Shown piece by piece: positions 1 through 8,514 of a stretch of DNA of 64,000 nt. The notes beneath the pieces are model-generated. The model searched no databases. It was given only the letters and a program-made list of their open reading frames with translations, and was not told where the DNA came from. Source of the DNA: Limnospira fusiformis SAG 85.79 (lineage in GTDB: Bacteria; Cyanobacteriota; Cyanobacteriia; Cyanobacteriales; Microcoleaceae); contig NZ_CP051185.1 in the NCBI RefSeq assembly GCF_012516315.1, forward strand, positions 4,345,363-4,409,362. The letters are read 5' to 3'. The translations under genes and the position numbers were made by a program. The number at the start of each line of letters is the position of its first letter. The stretch's first letter is position 1.

Positions 1-1530
1 CAGTTGGCGAGTATTGAAGCTGCGGGGGATGGTATTGCTATTGTTCAGGATGATTTGTATCAGTATGTAAATCACGCTCATTTGGTCATGTTTGGTTATT
101 CTGAACCTGAAGATTTAGTCGGTCATAGTTGGAGAAAAATCTATTCTCCTACAGAAATTCAACGCTTTGAAAATGAGGTTTTCCCGATTGTAATGCGCGA
201 TCGCTACTGGACTGGAGAAGCGATCGCCACTCGTCAAGACGGGACGAGTTTTGCGGAAGAATTATCTCTGACCCTAACGGAAGATAACCTGTTAATTTGT
301 GTCTGTCGAGATATTAGCGATCGCCGAGAAACCGAAGCCAAACTGCGCCAGACTAATCAGGAATTGATGCGCGCTACCCGTCTGAAAGATGAGTTTCTCG
401 CCAATATGAGTCATGAACTACGCACCCCCCTTAATGCTATTTTAGGAATGACTGAGGGTATGCAAGAAGAGGTATTTGGTACTTTAGGCGATCGGCAAAA
501 ACAAGCATTACAAACTATTGAACGCAGCGCCAGTCATCTCCTGGAATTAATTAACGATATTTTAGATCTGGCTAAAATTGAAGCCGGGGAAATGAAACTA
601 GACCTTAATTATACTTCGATTCGCCCCCTGTGTCAATCTAGTATAGCTTTTATTAAGCAGCAAGCCTTTAAAAAAGGGATTTCCATTAATGTACAAATTC
701 CCCAAGCCTTACCAGACTTATATATTGATGAACGCCGCCTGCGTCAAGTGTTAATTAACCTCCTCAATAACGCGGTTAAATTCACCCCATCCCGAGGTAA
801 AATTAGCCTGGAAGTTAAGTTACAGCCACCCCCGATAGACAGCGATAAATCCCGAGTCCGTTTTGCTGTGATTGATACGGGAATTGGTATTAATGAAGAA
901 CAATTATCAAAACTGTTTAAACCCTTTACTCAAATTGATAGCGCTCTCAATCGTCAATATGAGGGAACAGGTTTAGGATTATCCCTAGTTAAACGCATTG
1001 TCGAAATGCACGGAGGTACTGTTAATGTGATTAGTAAAGTGGGGTCAGGAAGTCAGTTTATTTTTGAGATTCCTTGTGATGATATCTTAATCGGAACTAA
1101 CACCCCCCATCTATCATCTAATACCTCGGATTTCCTGACGAAAACTGAAGATGTGGCTCAAGTTTCTCCCCTGATTTTAATTGCTGAAGATAACGAAGCT
1201 AATATCATGAGTTTGTCGAGTTATTTGGGTGCTAAAGGCTACCGTTTAATTATTGCTAAGGACGGTCAACAGGCGATTGATTTAGCACAATCAGAATCTC
1301 CTAATTTAATTCTGATGGATATTCAAATGCCGGGAATAGATGGCTTAGAAGCAATTAACCGTATCCGCCAAATCCCCACCATGACCCAAGTGCCAATTAT
1401 TGCCTTAACCGCCTTGGCTATGACAGGCGATCGCGAAAAATGCCTAGAAGCTGGCGCAAATGATTATGTAGCCAAACCCGTTAAATTAAAACAACTCAAC
1501 GCCAAAATTCAGGAAATTTTAGACTTATAA
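1..1530 (+). CDS. Hybrid sensor histidine kinase (PAS-HisKA-HATPase-REC), 5' partial
   Basis: The frame is open from the first base, so the real start lies upstream. Counting from the TTG at position 4, a PAS domain covers about residues 1-105. A HisKA dimerisation helix follows, with the phospho-accepting His near residue 137 (NMSHELRTPL). Next comes an HATPase domain with N-box (NLLNNAVKF), G1 (DTGIGI) and G2 (GTGLGLS) motifs, and then a C-terminal receiver domain (IAEDN; phospho-acceptor Asp near 439 in LMDIQMPG). Such proteins autophosphorylate on His and pass the phosphate to their own Asp. No membrane segment is visible in this part. The signal sensed is unknown; family assignment is firm. 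Confidence 0.93.
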   Translation, partial: QLASIEAAGDGIAIVQDDLYQYVNHAHLVMFGYSEPEDLVGHSWRKIYSPTEIQRFENEVFPIVMRDRYWTGEAIATRQDGTSFAEELSLTLTEDNLLICVCRDISDRRETEAKLRQTNQELMRATRLKDEFLANMSHELRTPLNAILGMTEGMQEEVFGTLGDRQKQALQTIERSASHLLELINDILDLAKIEAGEMKLDLNYTSIRPLCQSSIAFIKQQAFKKGISINVQIPQALPDLYIDERRLRQVLINLLNNAVKFTPSRGKISLEVKLQPPPIDSDKSRVRFAVIDTGIGINEEQLSKLFKPFTQIDSALNRQYEGTGLGLSLVKRIVEMHGGTVNVISKVGSGSQFIFEIPCDDILIGTNTPHLSSNTSDFLTKTEDVAQVSPLILIAEDNEANIMSLSSYLGAKGYRLIIAKDGQQAIDLAQSESPNLILMDIQMPGIDGLEAINRIRQIPTMTQVPIIALTALAMTGDREKCLEAGANDYVAKPVKLKQLNAKIQEILDL

Positions 1531-1564
1531 TTGGAGACTTATAATTGATGCAGCATTCAGGAAT

Positions 1565-2791
1565 ATGAAACTATTGTGTTTAAGTAATGGTCACGGGGAA
1601 GATATCATCGCTGTCAGAATACTGCAACATCTGCGAACACCAGTTAATAACCTAGCCGCTTTACCCTTAGTAGGGGAAGGAAAAGCCTACCAGCAATTAC
1701 CGGATATTCCGATTATTGGGAGAGTCCAAAAAATGCCTTCTGGGGGATTTATTTATATGGACAGTTCCCAACTCCTGGGAGATTTGAAAGGGGGGTTATT
1801 ACAGTTATTATATTCCCAGGTGCAGACCGTCCGCCAGTGGGGGAAAGAGGGGGGATTTATTTTGGCGGTGGGGGATATTGTCCCCCTATTTTTAGCCTGG
1901 TTAAGTGGTGCAGAATATGCTTTTGTGGGGACGGCGAAATCTGAATATTATTTGCGGGATGAAAACGGACAGTTATCTCGCCAGTCCTGGTGGCAAAAAT
2001 GGGAGGGGTGGTCAGGTTCCGTATATTTACCCTGGGAACGTTGGTTAATGACTCATCCCCGTTGTCGGGTGGTGTTTCCCCGCGATAGACTGACCACGGA
2101 AACTCTGCAAAGGTGGTCAATTCCGGCTGTTGATTTGGGTAATCCTATGATGGATAATTTGGAACCTGGGGGAATTATTGCGCCGTCGCCACCGGGTGTG
2201 TTAAACTTGACTTTATTGCCGGGTTCTCGTAGTCCAGAGGCTTATGAGAATTGGCGGTTAATTCTAGCAGCAGTATCGCAGCTAAAAATCTCACCCCTCC
2301 GGTGTTTGGCTGCGATCGCACCTAGTTTAGATTTAGACCCCTTCGGTTCGGTTCTGAAGGCGACCGGGTGGGTTCCGGTTGATGGTCATACCAGCAAGGA
2401 ACAACAATTGTTTCAGCGCGACCAAATGACTATGCTGCTGACCCGTGAGGGGTTTAATGATTGTCTCCACCTAGGCGATATGGCGATCGCTATGGCGGGG
2501 ACGGCTACCGAACAGTTTGTCGGTCTGGGAAAACCTGCGATCGCTATTCCCGGAAAAGGTCCGCAATTTACACCAGCCTTTGCTGAGGCACAAAGTCGCC
2601 TACTCGGTCCGTCACTAATTCTTGCCGAAAATCCCCAAGCAGTGGCAGGAGTGGTGCGATCGCTTCTACAGGACTCCCCACAACTAGCCACTATTGCCGC
2701 TAATGGTCGCCGCCGTCTCGGTGAAGCCGGGGCAGGCGATCATATTGCTGACTATCTCATATCACAAATTTTCCCAAATGTCAAGGGTTAG
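1565..2791 (+). CDS. Lipid-A-disaccharide synthase-related protein
   Basis: This 408-residue protein opens with MKLLCLSNGHGEDI and resembles the cyanobacterial LpxB-related family, a GT-B-like fold. The C-terminal half keeps glycosyltransferase-like blocks (LLPGSRSPEAYENW near 220; AMAGTATEQFVGLGKPAIAIPGKGPQ near 310-330). True LpxB joins UDP-diacylglucosamine to lipid X. Whether this paralogue does so is unknown, and no other lpx gene is nearby. Its stop codon overlaps the stop of the convergent galE by two bases, so the two transcripts must run into each other. It follows the kinase gene by 34 bp and may be co-transcribed with it. Confidence 0.8.
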   Translation: MKLLCLSNGHGEDIIAVRILQHLRTPVNNLAALPLVGEGKAYQQLPDIPIIGRVQKMPSGGFIYMDSSQLLGDLKGGLLQLLYSQVQTVRQWGKEGGFILAVGDIVPLFLAWLSGAEYAFVGTAKSEYYLRDENGQLSRQSWWQKWEGWSGSVYLPWERWLMTHPRCRVVFPRDRLTTETLQRWSIPAVDLGNPMMDNLEPGGIIAPSPPGVLNLTLLPGSRSPEAYENWRLILAAVSQLKISPLRCLAAIAPSLDLDPFGSVLKATGWVPVDGHTSKEQQLFQRDQMTMLLTREGFNDCLHLGDMAIAMAGTATEQFVGLGKPAIAIPGKGPQFTPAFAEAQSRLLGPSLILAENPQAVAGVVRSLLQDSPQLATIAANGRRRLGEAGAGDHIADYLISQIFPNVKG

Positions 2792-3786
2792 CCATGACGT
2801 TTTTGATGCCACTGCCAGCCATGGCTAATGATATCGTGAATTTGGGAATATTGAGGATTCCAGCCCAAGATTTCCTGGGCTTTTTCGCTAGTTCCCACCA
2901 AACTGGGGGGGTCTCCGGGGCGGCGATCGCATTCTACCGTTTTAATCTCTCGTCCCGTGATTTCCCTAGCGCTTTCAATCACTTCTTGAACCGAGAAACC
3001 CTTACCATTTCCGAGGTTAAAAAACTCAGTTTTCCCCCCCGACAATAGATATTGTAACCCCAAAACGTGAGCATCTGCCAAATCACTAACATGGATATAA
3101 TCGCGGATACAAGTACCGTCAGGAGTCGGATAATCAGTTCCAAAAATAGAGATATGATCTCGTTTTCCTAGGGCTGTAAATAGGGTGAGGGGGATTAAAT
3201 GAGTTTCCGGGTCGTGGTCCTCTCCCAGTAATCCATCAGGGTCAGCGCCAGCAGCATTAAAATAGCGAAAACTGACCGATCGCAAATTATAAGCCGTGTC
3301 AAAATCCGCCAAAATTCGTTCAACCATTAGCTTACTCGCGCCATAGGGACTAATGGGATTTTGGGGGTGGTTTTCAGGAATCGGAATAATTTGGGGAACC
3401 CCGTAGGTCGCACAGGTAGAAGAAAACACAAACTTATCAATTCCCGCCGAGTTCATCGCCCCCAAAAGTGTGAGAGTTCCCACCACATTATTACGATAAT
3501 ATTTCTCAGGATTAGTTACCGACTCTCCCACATAAGCATAGGCGGCGAAGTGCATCACCGCGTCAATTTTCCGGCTAGAAAATAGCTGATCCAATAAAAG
3601 GCGATCGTTAGTATCTCCCTGGATTAATTCCACCTTCAGCACATCTTCCACCAATTCTTGATGTCCGTAAACCAAATTATCAAGAACTATCGGATTATAA
3701 CCCGCCCGTTGCAAAGCCAAAACCCCATGGGAACCGATATAACCAGCCCCTCCCGTAACCAAGACATTTACCTGATTTTCAGACAC
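2788..3786 (-). CDS. galE: UDP-glucose 4-epimerase
   Basis: GalE interconverts UDP-glucose and UDP-galactose for polysaccharide and glycolipid synthesis. The N-terminal Rossmann motif GGAGYIGSHG binds NAD. The catalytic Ser/Thr-Tyr-Lys set is visible in SSTCATYG and in SPYGASKLMVE. The C-terminal substrate region has RYFNAAGADPDG and IRDYIHVSDLA. I prefer the GTG start at 3786: it is preceded by AAAGGA at a suitable distance, whereas the longer frame opens with a TTG at 3810 inside the upstream gene. The length (332 aa) fits the family. It lies directly downstream of the zinc-ribbon gene on the same strand. Confidence 0.95.
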   Translation of the reverse strand: MSENQVNVLVTGGAGYIGSHGVLALQRAGYNPIVLDNLVYGHQELVEDVLKVELIQGDTNDRLLLDQLFSSRKIDAVMHFAAYAYVGESVTNPEKYYRNNVVGTLTLLGAMNSAGIDKFVFSSTCATYGVPQIIPIPENHPQNPISPYGASKLMVERILADFDTAYNLRSVSFRYFNAAGADPDGLLGEDHDPETHLIPLTLFTALGKRDHISIFGTDYPTPDGTCIRDYIHVSDLADAHVLGLQYLLSGGKTEFFNLGNGKGFSVQEVIESAREITGREIKTVECDRRPGDPPSLVGTSEKAQEILGWNPQYSQIHDIISHGWQWHQKRHG

Positions 3787-3806
3787 TTTCAAACATCCTT
3801 TAATTG

Positions 3807-4184
3807 TCAATCTTCTAGGACTCGTGACGAAACATCAACCGCCTTAACGTCAATAGTTCCCGGTGGAGTCAGACGGGTAAAACGTCCCTGTTCAATTTGA
3901 ATAGGCTCACCACAATTCGGACATTGACATTGAGTCTGATTTAGGGCTATAAACTCATGGGAACAGACCGGACAGGAATCTTCAATCAAATTCCGGTTTA
4001 GCCACCACCGCGCCCCAAACACTAAAATAATGGGGGTGATGACAGCCAGACCAATCAGAATCAGAATCGAGTTGACTAGCCAGCCCAAACCAACTGAGGC
4101 TAACAAACCCATGATTCCTATAACCACGATCCAATTGCCAATTCCTGACCAGTTAAATTGTAGGGTTGGTCGTTCCTGGTTCAC
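3807..4184 (-). CDS. Membrane protein with C-terminal zinc ribbon, unknown function
   Basis: A 125-residue protein with two closely spaced hydrophobic segments (about residues 18-55). A CPVC...CPNC pair near 71-96 should bind one zinc. A short soluble tail follows. The arrangement, membrane hairpin plus zinc ribbon, is seen in conserved cyanobacterial hypothetical proteins; I do not recognise a function. It lies just upstream of galE on the same strand with about 20 bp between the stop and the preferred galE start, so the two are probably one operon. Confidence 0.75.
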   Translation of the reverse strand: MNQERPTLQFNWSGIGNWIVVIGIMGLLASVGLGWLVNSILILIGLAVITPIILVFGARWWLNRNLIEDSCPVCSHEFIALNQTQCQCPNCGEPIQIEQGRFTRLTPPGTIDVKAVDVSSRVLED

Positions 4185-4260
4185 AAAATCATCTCCTTGA
4201 GAGTTCAGGGCCTCTATTGACCATCAATGCAGCCTCACCCCATTGTAACACCAGAGCCGA

Positions 4261-4866
4261 TTATTTGGTCAAAATAATTAATTGCTCAATGACATGAATC
4301 AAGGCATTTTCTGTCTGAATATCGGCATCCATACTATGGGACCCTTCAACTGTGATAGTCTCCGAACCCACCTCCACCGGAATCGACAAATTTTCCTGAG
4401 TTGCCAAATATCTATATATTAACTCCTCCGAGGTGATGGCATCACTGTCATCTCCATCATACCTCATAATCCTAATTAACTGTTCGATATTATTACCTTT
4501 GAGGAGGTTTTCTAAAACCGTCCTGGGAAGTTTAGAAAAGGCTTCATCTGTGGGGGCTAAGATAGTAAATACACCCTCTTGGCGGAGAACATCCATTAAT
4601 CCCGTCAGTCTTAAAACCGTGGCTAGGGTACTAAAACGGCCATCATTTAGCAGTAAATTCATCACATTTTGATTAACCGCCCGTCTGACGCGATCGCTTG
4701 GAAATTGGGCAAATTCCGCCCGCTGGTCTGATTCCCAGCCCAACTGCAATTCTGGGGAACTTTCGGCGATCGCCCTCCCAGTTCCCACCGACATACTGAG
4801 AATCATTCCCATTCCCAGAGACATAGCAATTTTACCCAGATAATTCGTACCACTAAAGATAGCCAT
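4261..4866 (-). CDS. Exported fasciclin (FAS1) domain protein
   Basis: This 201-residue protein starts with a signal-peptide-like stretch (basic residue, then a hydrophobic core to about residue 34, GRAIAES). One FAS1 domain follows (about 65-200) with the family motifs FSTLATVLRLTGL, FTILAPTDEAFSKLP and a C-terminal ALIHVIEQLI. FAS1 proteins act in adhesion or as surface/periplasmic proteins; the ligand here is unknown. It is a single-gene unit, with repeats and a relic on its upstream side. Confidence 0.88.
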   Translation of the reverse strand: MAIFSGTNYLGKIAMSLGMGMILSMSVGTGRAIAESSPELQLGWESDQRAEFAQFPSDRVRRAVNQNVMNLLLNDGRFSTLATVLRLTGLMDVLRQEGVFTILAPTDEAFSKLPRTVLENLLKGNNIEQLIRIMRYDGDDSDAITSEELIYRYLATQENLSIPVEVGSETITVEGSHSMDADIQTENALIHVIEQLIILTK

Positions 4867-5316
4867 GTTTTTTCACTCCCCAATGAAGCTGATAGTTGAT
4901 TAATCCATCCTAGTCATAATTACCACAATTATTTCCCCGGTCAGGGATAATCGTCTACACCCTCCCCCAAAAATCTCCACGATTAGCGGAAATATCATAA
5001 TTATAGCCCATTACCCGCCATAGTCAACCCATCATCATTAACCTGGCTGCAAGTCAACGTTAAGGTGTCGCTATTAACATTCCTAATCGTTGCATTAGTC
5101 ATCACATCAAGGAAATTATCAACGGGAACAAAATCGCAGTTATTAACGTCCGTCCCCAGAGTCTGTCAGGTAGGGCGAGTTGATTAATCAAGTCGTGAGG
5201 ATGAGAATTGCCAGCAGAACCCGCCCCGACAATTAATAATTAATAATTAATAATTAATAATTGAGGATGATAATTGCCAGCAGAAACCGTCCCGAAAATT
5301 ATTAATATAGGCTGTA
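4867..5316. other. 450-bp gene-poor stretch: MBL gene relic and start of the DUF29 tandem array
   Basis: About 125 bases upstream of the fasciclin gene show no coding signal. Then comes the minus-strand relic of the MBL-fold gene (listed separately). From about 5181 the first 680-bp tandem unit begins, including an AATTAAT 7-mer run (5230-5263) next to an AACCCGCCCCGAC motif. Confidence 0.6.
4990..5165 (-). pseudogene. Duplicated 3' fragment of the neighbouring MBL-fold gene
   Basis: On the minus strand this segment reads as the last 50 or so residues of the MBL-fold protein encoded at 7662-8468 (shared stretches: VNNCD, VPVDNFLDVMTNATIRN, VNSDTLTLT, NDDGLT). The match lines up with about 7683-7858. 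The fragment ends in its own stop (NGL, then TAA at 4994-4996) and has no start. It shows that the DUF29/minisatellite block between 5.2 and 7.7 kb lies between two copies of the same gene end. Confidence 0.8.
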
Positions 5317-5763
5317 TTATCTTTCATCATCAAGATAGCTAGATTCCAAAGTTTCCTCTAAACTAAAGGGTGACTCCTTTGGCAAAAAATTTAACTTAAT
5401 CCCTGTTTCATCCGACGCTTTTATACGTGCTTTTTGATAACAATCTTTAAATACTTCTGTAAGTAGAGGTTTCAAGCTGGGACTGTCTTCTAACAAACCT
5501 TCAATACAAATCCGTTGTTCTGTAATGGTGCTGCGCCAACTCTCACTGCGTTTTGTGGGTTGATAGTGCCATTTTAATAAGTGCATTAACAACACAATTA
5601 AACGGCTTTTTAATTCCCGTTTTTCATTTCTTCCCATACTTTCAATTTCTTCAATCAAATTGGCGACATCAACTTGAGTAAATTGATTTTCTTTTAACTG
5701 TTCAGCCGTGATTTGTGTCCAGAGGTAAAAATCTTCCTCATATAAATTATTTGGTGTTTTCAT
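5317..5763 (-). CDS. DUF29 family protein, tandem copy 1
   Basis: A 148-residue protein of the DUF29 family, small soluble cyanobacterial proteins often present in many copies; function unknown. The family opening is clear (NLYEEDFYLWTQITAEQLKE), followed by LIEEIESMGRNEKRELKSRL and LLMHLLKWHYQP. I take the ATG at 5763 as start because the family begins there. The frame stays open for 36 more codons upstream to 5871, but those codons come from the repeat-unit linker. An AAGGAT lies about 12 bases upstream. The protein is identical to copy 3. Confidence 0.85.
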   Translation of the reverse strand: MKTPNNLYEEDFYLWTQITAEQLKENQFTQVDVANLIEEIESMGRNEKRELKSRLIVLLMHLLKWHYQPTKRSESWRSTITEQRICIEGLLEDSPSLKPLLTEVFKDCYQKARIKASDETGIKLNFLPKESPFSLEETLESSYLDDER

Positions 5764-5996
5764 AGAATACCCATATCCTTGGCGATCGCTCAACCCGCCT
5801 AGAAGTTTATCAAACCATAAACCACATTCCGAAGCCGCTTTCTGGTGAGGGCGGGCGGGTTTATTAATCAAGTCGTGAGGATGAGAATTGCCAGCAGAAC
5901 CCGCCCCTACAATTAATAATTAATAATTAATAATTAATAATTGAGGATGATAATTGCCAGCAGAAACCGTCCCGAAAATTATTAATATAGGCTGTA

Positions 5997-6443
5997 TTAT
6001 CTTTCATCATCAAGATAGCTAGATTCCAAAGTTTCCTCTAAACTAAAGGGTGACTCCTTTGGCAAAAAATTTAACTTAATCCCTGTTTCATCCGACGCTT
6101 TTATACGTGCTTTTTGATAACAATCTTTAAATACTTCTGTAAGTAGAGGTTTCAAGCTGGGACTGTCTTCTAACAAACCTTCAATACAAATGCGTTGTTC
6201 TGTAATGGTGCTGCGCCAACTCTCACTGCGTTTTGTGGGTTGATAGTGCCATTTTAATAAGTGCATTAACAACACAATTAAACGGCTTTTTAATTCCCGT
6301 TTTTCATTTCTTCCCATACTTTCAATTTCTTCAATCAAATGGGCGACATCAACTTGAGTAAATTGATTTTCTTTTAACTGTTCAGCCGTGATTTGTGTCC
6401 AGAGGTAAAAATCTTCCTCATATAAATTATTTGGTGTTTTCAT
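5997..6443 (-). CDS. DUF29 family protein, tandem copy 2
   Basis: Second copy of the DUF29 gene, 680 bp from the first. It differs from copies 1 and 3 by one Asn-to-His change (DVAHLIEE instead of DVANLIEE), caused by TT to GG at about 6340, plus a silent change near 6192. Same start logic as copy 1. All three frames are intact, so the amplification has not yet been followed by decay. Confidence 0.85.
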   Translation of the reverse strand: MKTPNNLYEEDFYLWTQITAEQLKENQFTQVDVAHLIEEIESMGRNEKRELKSRLIVLLMHLLKWHYQPTKRSESWRSTITEQRICIEGLLEDSPSLKPLLTEVFKDCYQKARIKASDETGIKLNFLPKESPFSLEETLESSYLDDER

Positions 6444-6676
6444 AGAATACCCATATCCTTGGCGATCGCTCAACCCGCCTAGAAGTTTATCAAACCATAA
6501 ACCACATTCCGAAGCCGCTTTCTGGTGAGGGCGGGCGGGTTTATTAATCAAGTCGTGAGGACGAGAATTGCCAGCAGAACCCGCCCCGACAATTAATAAT
6601 TAATAATTAATAATTAATAATTGAGGATGAGAATTGCCAGCAGAAACCGTCCCGAAAATTATTAATATAGGCTGTA

Positions 6677-7123
6677 TTATCTTTCATCATCAAGATAGCT
6701 AGATTCCAAAGTTTCCTCTAAACTAAAGGGTGACTCCTTTGGCAAAAAATTTAACTTAATCCCTGTTTCATCCGACGCTTTTATACGTGCTTTTTGATAA
6801 CAATCTTTAAATACTTCTGTAAGTAGAGGTTTCAAGCTGGGACTGTCTTCTAACAAACCTTCAATACAAATCCGTTGTTCTGTAATGGTGCTGCGCCAAC
6901 TCTCACTGCGTTTTGTGGGTTGATAGTGCCATTTTAATAAGTGCATTAACAACACAATTAAACGGCTTTTTAATTCCCGTTTTTCATTTCTTCCCATACT
7001 TTCAATTTCTTCAATCAAATTGGCGACATCAACTTGAGTAAATTGATTTTCTTTTAACTGTTCAGCCGTGATTTGTGTCCAGAGGTAAAAATCTTCCTCA
7101 TATAAATTATTTGGTGTTTTCAT
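6677..7123 (-). CDS. DUF29 family protein, tandem copy 3
   Basis: Third copy of the DUF29 gene, encoding the same protein as copy 1. It is the member next to the 73-bp minisatellite and therefore nearest the putative origin of the amplification. The same upstream bases (AAGGAT before ATG) precede it. Function unknown. Confidence 0.85.
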   Translation of the reverse strand: MKTPNNLYEEDFYLWTQITAEQLKENQFTQVDVANLIEEIESMGRNEKRELKSRLIVLLMHLLKWHYQPTKRSESWRSTITEQRICIEGLLEDSPSLKPLLTEVFKDCYQKARIKASDETGIKLNFLPKESPFSLEETLESSYLDDER

Positions 7124-7222
7124 AGAATACCCATATCCTTGGCGATCGCTCAACCCGCCTAGAAGTTTATCAAACCATAAACCACATTCCGAAGCCGCTT
7201 TCTGGTGAGGGCGGGCGGGTTT

Positions 7223-7675
7223 ATTAATCAAGTCGTGAGGACGAGAATTGCCAGCAGAACCCGCCCCGACAATTATTAATTATTAATTGTTAATTATTAA
7301 TTATTAATTGAGGATGAGAATTGCCAGCAGAACCCGCCCCGACAATTATTAATTATTAATTGTTAATTATTAATTATTAATTGAGGATGAGAATTGCCAG
7401 CAGAACCCGCCCCGACAATTATTAATTATTAATTGTTAATTATTAATTATTAATTGAGGATGAGAATTGCCAGCAGAACCCGCCCCGACAATTATTAATT
7501 ATTAATTGTTAATTATTAATTATTAATTGAGGATGAGAATTAGCAGCAGAACCCGCCCCGACAATTATTAATTATTAATTGTTAATTATTAATTATTAAT
7601 TGAGGATGAGAATTAGCAGCAGAACCCGCCCCGACAATTATTAATTATTAATTGTTAATTATTAATTATTAATTG
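7223..7675. repeat. 73-bp minisatellite, five full units plus a partial
   Basis: Units begin at 7271, 7344, 7417, 7490, 7563 and 7636, each exactly 73 bp apart. Each consists of an AATTATT/TTAATTA block of about 39 bp and the linker GAGGATGAGAATTGCCAGC followed by AGAACCCGCCCCGAC. The last two full units share a GCC-to-AGC change in the linker. The array runs into the 3' end of the MBL-fold gene. Nothing here looks coding; it fills the gap between the DUF29 copies and that gene. Confidence 0.95.
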
Positions 7676-8468
7676 ATGCCGAACTATTAAAATTATAGCT
7701 CATCACCCCAATAGTCAAACCATCATCATTAAGCTGGCTGCGAGTCAACGTTAAAGTGTCGCTATTAACATTCCTAATAGTTGCATTAGTCATCACATCA
7801 AGGAAATTATCAACCGGAACCAAATCGCAGTTATTCACGTCTGCAGCCAGAGTTTTATAGTGGGTGGGAATCACTAATCTAGGGTTGAGGGAAGCAATTA
7901 CCGCCGCCGCTTCCGTCGGAGTATAAGCCTTCGGACCTCCACCCACAGGAATTAACAACAAGTCGGGGCGACCAATCAAAATCCTTTCTTCAATATTAAT
8001 AGGTCCGGCTAACCCTCCCATGTGCAGAATTCTGATACCACCCTGAGTCCATAACCAGGCGACATTCTGACCAAACCTGCGACCTCTTTCACGGTCTTTA
8101 ATAGTGCGAATACCTTGAATTTGGGTTCCTTGAAATTGATAAACTCCCGGTTCATGTAATAGCGCCGGATTATTGGGAAACCCATCAATCGACCCTTCAT
8201 CAAGTAACCGACTGCTAATTAACACCAGGTCAGTCTCTATTTTCGGGCTACCAAATCCGGCGGTACATCCAATTTGTCGAAACGGATTTACCAGTATCCG
8301 CAAACCATCCCCAGTAAACAGAAAACTCGTATGTCCAAGCCAGCGAATAGTCAAGTTAGATTCACTGGGTGTCTGCGCTTGGGAAACCTGCCACCGCGCA
8401 CCAAATCCCGCAGCCAAGGTAACTATAGCACTGGTTTTAGCTAGGTGGATAAACTGTCGCCGTTTCAT
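7662..8468 (-). CDS. MBL-fold (UlaG-like) protein with Tat signal and degenerate metal site
   Basis: A 268-residue protein. MKRRQFIHLAKTS followed by a hydrophobic run is a twin-arginine signal, so export to the periplasm or lumen is likely; this also favours the ATG at 8468 over 8486. The body reads as a beta-lactamase-fold hydrolase (IRWLGHTSFLF, ILVNPFRQIG, LVIPTHYKT). The usual HxHxDH metal motif is replaced by ISSRLLDEG, and the later GD motif reads HMGGLAG. A zinc hydrolase activity is therefore doubtful. Its last codons lie in minisatellite-like sequence, giving the Asn/Ser-rich tail SSASINN. Confidence 0.75.
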   Translation of the reverse strand: MKRRQFIHLAKTSAIVTLAAGFGARWQVSQAQTPSESNLTIRWLGHTSFLFTGDGLRILVNPFRQIGCTAGFGSPKIETDLVLISSRLLDEGSIDGFPNNPALLHEPGVYQFQGTQIQGIRTIKDRERGRRFGQNVAWLWTQGGIRILHMGGLAGPINIEERILIGRPDLLLIPVGGGPKAYTPTEAAAVIASLNPRLVIPTHYKTLAADVNNCDLVPVDNFLDVMTNATIRNVNSDTLTLTRSQLNDDGLTIGVMSYNFNSSASINN

Positions 8469-8514
8469 AGCAATTATATGACCCAAATATTACCGAAAAT
8501 TTACCGCTAATTGA

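Larger units (their letters stand above)
5181..7222. repeat. Three tandem direct copies of a 680-bp unit carrying a DUF29 gene
   Basis: The junction string ATTAATCAAGTCGTGAGG recurs at 5183, 5863, 6543 and 7223, exactly 680 bp apart. Each unit holds a complete DUF29 gene, a GCGGGTTT/AACCCGCC motif pair and an AATTAAT 7-mer run. Copies differ at only a handful of bases, which means very recent amplification or ongoing homogenisation. The fourth unit stops after its first bases and passes into the 73-bp array. Confidence 0.93.

Noticed and set aside
5181-7675. CRISPR array in the 680-bp and 73-bp repeats
   Set aside because: Units are head-to-tail without unique spacers, and the larger unit holds a DUF29 gene.
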